From an uncultured Lachnospiraceae bacterium (lineage in GTDB: Bacteria > Bacillota_A > Clostridia > Lachnospirales > Lachnospiraceae): a stretch of DNA of 23,006 nt. The notes beneath the pieces are model-generated. The model saw nothing but the letters and a program-made list of their open reading frames with translations. It was not told where the DNA came from and searched no databases. Both the position numbers and the translations under genes were made by a program. This document shows positions 21,019-23,006 of this stretch, in pieces (within the stretch, counting starts at the first letter, position 1; every line of letters starts with the position of its first letter). Location: the NCBI GenBank assembly GCA_910588595.1, contig CAJUQU010000029.1, positions 1 through 23,006 on the forward strand, read 5' to 3'.

Positions 21019-23006
21019 TCAACTTACCACTTTGACATTCTCCTCACCGAACATCCCGCGGAGCCTGTCAAGGATTGTGCTGTCCGCCTTGATGTTTTTG
21101 TTGGGCGGCAGGATCTTTTTCTGATGTGTTTCTTCTATATATATAACAACATTGTCAATCCCCTCCGAATCAAAGATCGCTTCAAAAAGTTCCGCTTCCT
21201 TATTGACATAGGCAGCCATATCGGGAAATTTGAGCCACACTTTTCGAGGGATCTCGTCAAAGGCAGTGACACTCTCACAGATCAGCTTTCCGTCCCGCTC
21301 GTCCTCCACCTGGACCCTGCCCTCGATAAATACCTTGTTTTCCTCCAAAAGCTTTGACGAGTATTTCTCATACGCATTCGGGAACACGATGACTTCGATG
21401 CTGCCCACGAGATCCTCCACCGTGAGGAATGCCATGATCTTATCCTGTTTGGTGTACTTGATCTTCTTGTCCATGATCATGCCGCCGACCGTCGCCCTGG
21501 TGTTGTCCTGCACATGGGTGAGCCCTGTCTCCTCGTCGAGATAGAAATCCGAAGTCTTTGCCGTGATGCGCTTCTCCCACACCGCCTGATACTCCTGCAT
21601 CGGATGCCCGCTGACATAGAAACCCAGCACTTCCTTCTCAAAACTCAGCAGCAGCTCCTTCTCGTACTCCCCGACGTTTGGCATCTTGATCTCCAGCTCT
21701 TTCTTGTCCTCCTCCGAAACGATGTCAAAGAGCGACATCTGACCTGCCGTCACGCCGCGCTTGCTGTGCACGATGCTGTCGAGGATCGTCGCGTAGACGC
21801 TCATGTGCTGCTTTCTGGTCGCGCCAAAACTGTCAAACGCTCCCGCCTTGATAAAGTTCTCGATAGCGCGCTTATTCATCTCAACATGCTGCGTCCGCTC
21901 GATAAAGTCCTTGAGGTTCTGGTAAGCCCCATGCGCCTGCCGCTCCTCGACGATGCCCTCGATGACTGTCCTGCCCACGCTCTTGATCGCGTTGAGCGCG
22001 TAGCGAATCGCGCCGTTTGACACCGAGAACCCGCACTCGCCCTCGTTGATGTCGGGCGGCAGGATCTGGATCCCCATGCTCCTGCAGACCATGATGTACT
22101 CCGACACTTTGGACGCGTTGTCGATCACCGACGTCAAGAGCGCCGCCATAAACTCCACCGGATAGTAATATTTCAGGTACGCCGTCTGGTACGCCACCAC
22201 CGCGTAGCACGCAGCATGGGACTTGTTGAACGCGTACTTGGCAAAATCCATCATCGTCCCGTAGATCTGGTCTGCCACCGTCTCCGAGATCCCGCACGAC
22301 GCACACCCCGGAACCCCCTCGTCAGGATTGCCGTGCACGAAATTTTTGCGCTCCTGCTCCATGACGTACGCCTTTTTCTTGCTCATCGCGCGGCGCACGA
22401 GGTCGCTGCGCCCCAGTGTATAACCGCCGAGATCCCGCACGATCTGCATGACCTGCTCCTGGTAGACGATGCATCCGTAGGTGGGCGCCAGGATCGGCTC
22501 GAGCTGCGGGCAGGCGTAGGTGACTGCATCGTGGTTGTTTTTTCCCCTGATGTACGCCGGGATAAAATCCATCGGTCCCGGGCGATAGAGTGAGATCCCT
22601 GCGATGACATCCTCAAGATTCTGCGGCTTGAGCTCCTTCATAAAGTTTTTCATGCCCTGACTTTCGAGCTGGAACACGCCGTCCGTCCGTCCCGTTCCGA
22701 GAGACGCGAGCACCTTCTTGTCGTCGTAGTCGAGCTGATCCACATCGATGCGGATCCCTGTGGTCTTTTCCACATTGTCCACCGCGTCCTTGATGACCGT
22801 CAGCGTGCGGAGTCCCAGAAAGTCCATCTTGAGCAGACCGAGCTCCTCGATCGTGGTCATGGTGAACTGCGTGGTGATCGCGCCGTCGCTTCCGCGCGAC
22901 AGCGGCACAAACTCGTCCGCCGGCTTCTGGCAGATCACGACGCCCGCCGCGTGCATGGACGTGTGGCGCGGGAGACCTTCCAGTTTCAGACACATGTCGA
23001 TCAGAT
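21019..23006 (-). CDS. dnaE: DNA polymerase III alpha subunit DnaE, C-terminal part (5' end outside the window)
   Basis: 661 residues are visible, slightly over half of a typical 1,150-residue clostridial DnaE; the PHP domain and the first two catalytic aspartates lie beyond the right edge. It is a replicative C-family polymerase, cooperating with PolC in Firmicutes. The visible part opens in the palm domain (LPRHTSMHAAGVVI), with the third catalytic aspartate in KMDFLGLRTLTVI, then the fingers (SLYRPGPMDFIPAYIRGK, YQEQVMQI, MSKKKAYVMEQERKNF, KSHAACYAVVAYQTAYLKYYYP). A helix-hairpin-helix region (around NFIKAGAFDSFG) and an OB-fold (ATVGGMIMDKKIKYTKQDKIMAF...) follow. No frame break is seen. 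The frame simply continues off the window, and the internal ATG at 22995 is not the start. Confidence 0.97.
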   Translation of the reverse strand, partial: LIDMCLKLEGLPRHTSMHAAGVVICQKPADEFVPLSRGSDGAITTQFTMTTIEELGLLKMDFLGLRTLTVIKDAVDNVEKTTGIRIDVDQLDYDDKKVLASLGTGRTDGVFQLESQGMKNFMKELKPQNLEDVIAGISLYRPGPMDFIPAYIRGKNNHDAVTYACPQLEPILAPTYGCIVYQEQVMQIVRDLGGYTLGRSDLVRRAMSKKKAYVMEQERKNFVHGNPDEGVPGCASCGISETVADQIYGTMMDFAKYAFNKSHAACYAVVAYQTAYLKYYYPVEFMAALLTSVIDNASKVSEYIMVCRSMGIQILPPDINEGECGFSVSNGAIRYALNAIKSVGRTVIEGIVEERQAHGAYQNLKDFIERTQHVEMNKRAIENFIKAGAFDSFGATRKQHMSVYATILDSIVHSKRGVTAGQMSLFDIVSEEDKKELEIKMPNVGEYEKELLLSFEKEVLGFYVSGHPMQEYQAVWEKRITAKTSDFYLDEETGLTHVQDNTRATVGGMIMDKKIKYTKQDKIMAFLTVEDLVGSIEVIVFPNAYEKYSSKLLEENKVFIEGRVQVEDERDGKLICESVTAFDEIPRKVWLKFPDMAAYVNKEAELFEAIFDSEGIDNVVIYIEETHQKKILPPNKNIKADSTILDRLRGMFGEENVKVVS

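Noticed and set aside
1..23006. CRISPR array, tRNA, rRNA, prophage genes or an intact insertion sequence
   Set aside because: No regularly spaced direct repeats, cloverleaf sequence, phage structural gene or transposase frame was seen on reading the window.

Overview
The window looks like chromosomal core sequence from a Gram-positive, low-to-mid-GC anaerobe of the class Clostridia, most likely family Lachnospiraceae. The taxonomic call is inferred from gene content and order (argF-birA-DUF6145-like-coaX-dusB, greA-lysS, dnaE-pfkA, ktrB-ktrA), AGGAGG-type ribosome binding sites and sigma-A type promoters; no rRNA or tRNA gene is present to confirm it. Every well-supported gene lies on the minus strand, so transcription runs from high to low coordinates.

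From the right edge in the direction of transcription: a 5'-truncated dnaE (replicative polymerase), then pfkA with its own promoter and terminator, then a potassium uptake pair ktrB-ktrA followed at once by a SPOUT RNA methyltransferase and proC. A long hairpin terminator closes that block. A 394-bp gap follows, holding a candidate promoter with a perfect palindrome and a 160-bp full-length hairpin element flanked by TA. It leads into a secreted SH3/SleB-type cell wall hydrolase that ends at a clear rho-independent terminator.

A tightly packed block comes next: argF (with an ArgR-like palindrome inside its promoter), birA, a small DUF6145-like gene, coaX and dusB. greA and lysS follow from a perfect consensus promoter. 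lysS carries a C-terminal tRNA-binding domain. Then come a small HD-domain protein, a second hairpin element (about 176 bp, also bounded by TA) touching its stop codon, about 490 bp with no gene, a fused PLD-nuclease/SF2-helicase protein, an APC permease fused to universal stress protein domains, and a DHFR-like reductase.

Most of the window is ordinary housekeeping: nucleotide-independent metabolism (glycolysis, arginine, proline, CoA, biotin attachment), translation and transcription support, and K+ homeostasis. The accessory-looking part is about 2.9-6.4 kb (PLD-helicase plus noncoding spacer plus hairpin element). I found no CRISPR array, tRNA, rRNA, riboswitch, intact transposase or prophage gene, and nothing that I can defend as a wholly new multigene system. 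The most unusual items are the two unrelated TA-flanked hairpin elements and the single-gene PLD-helicase fusion.
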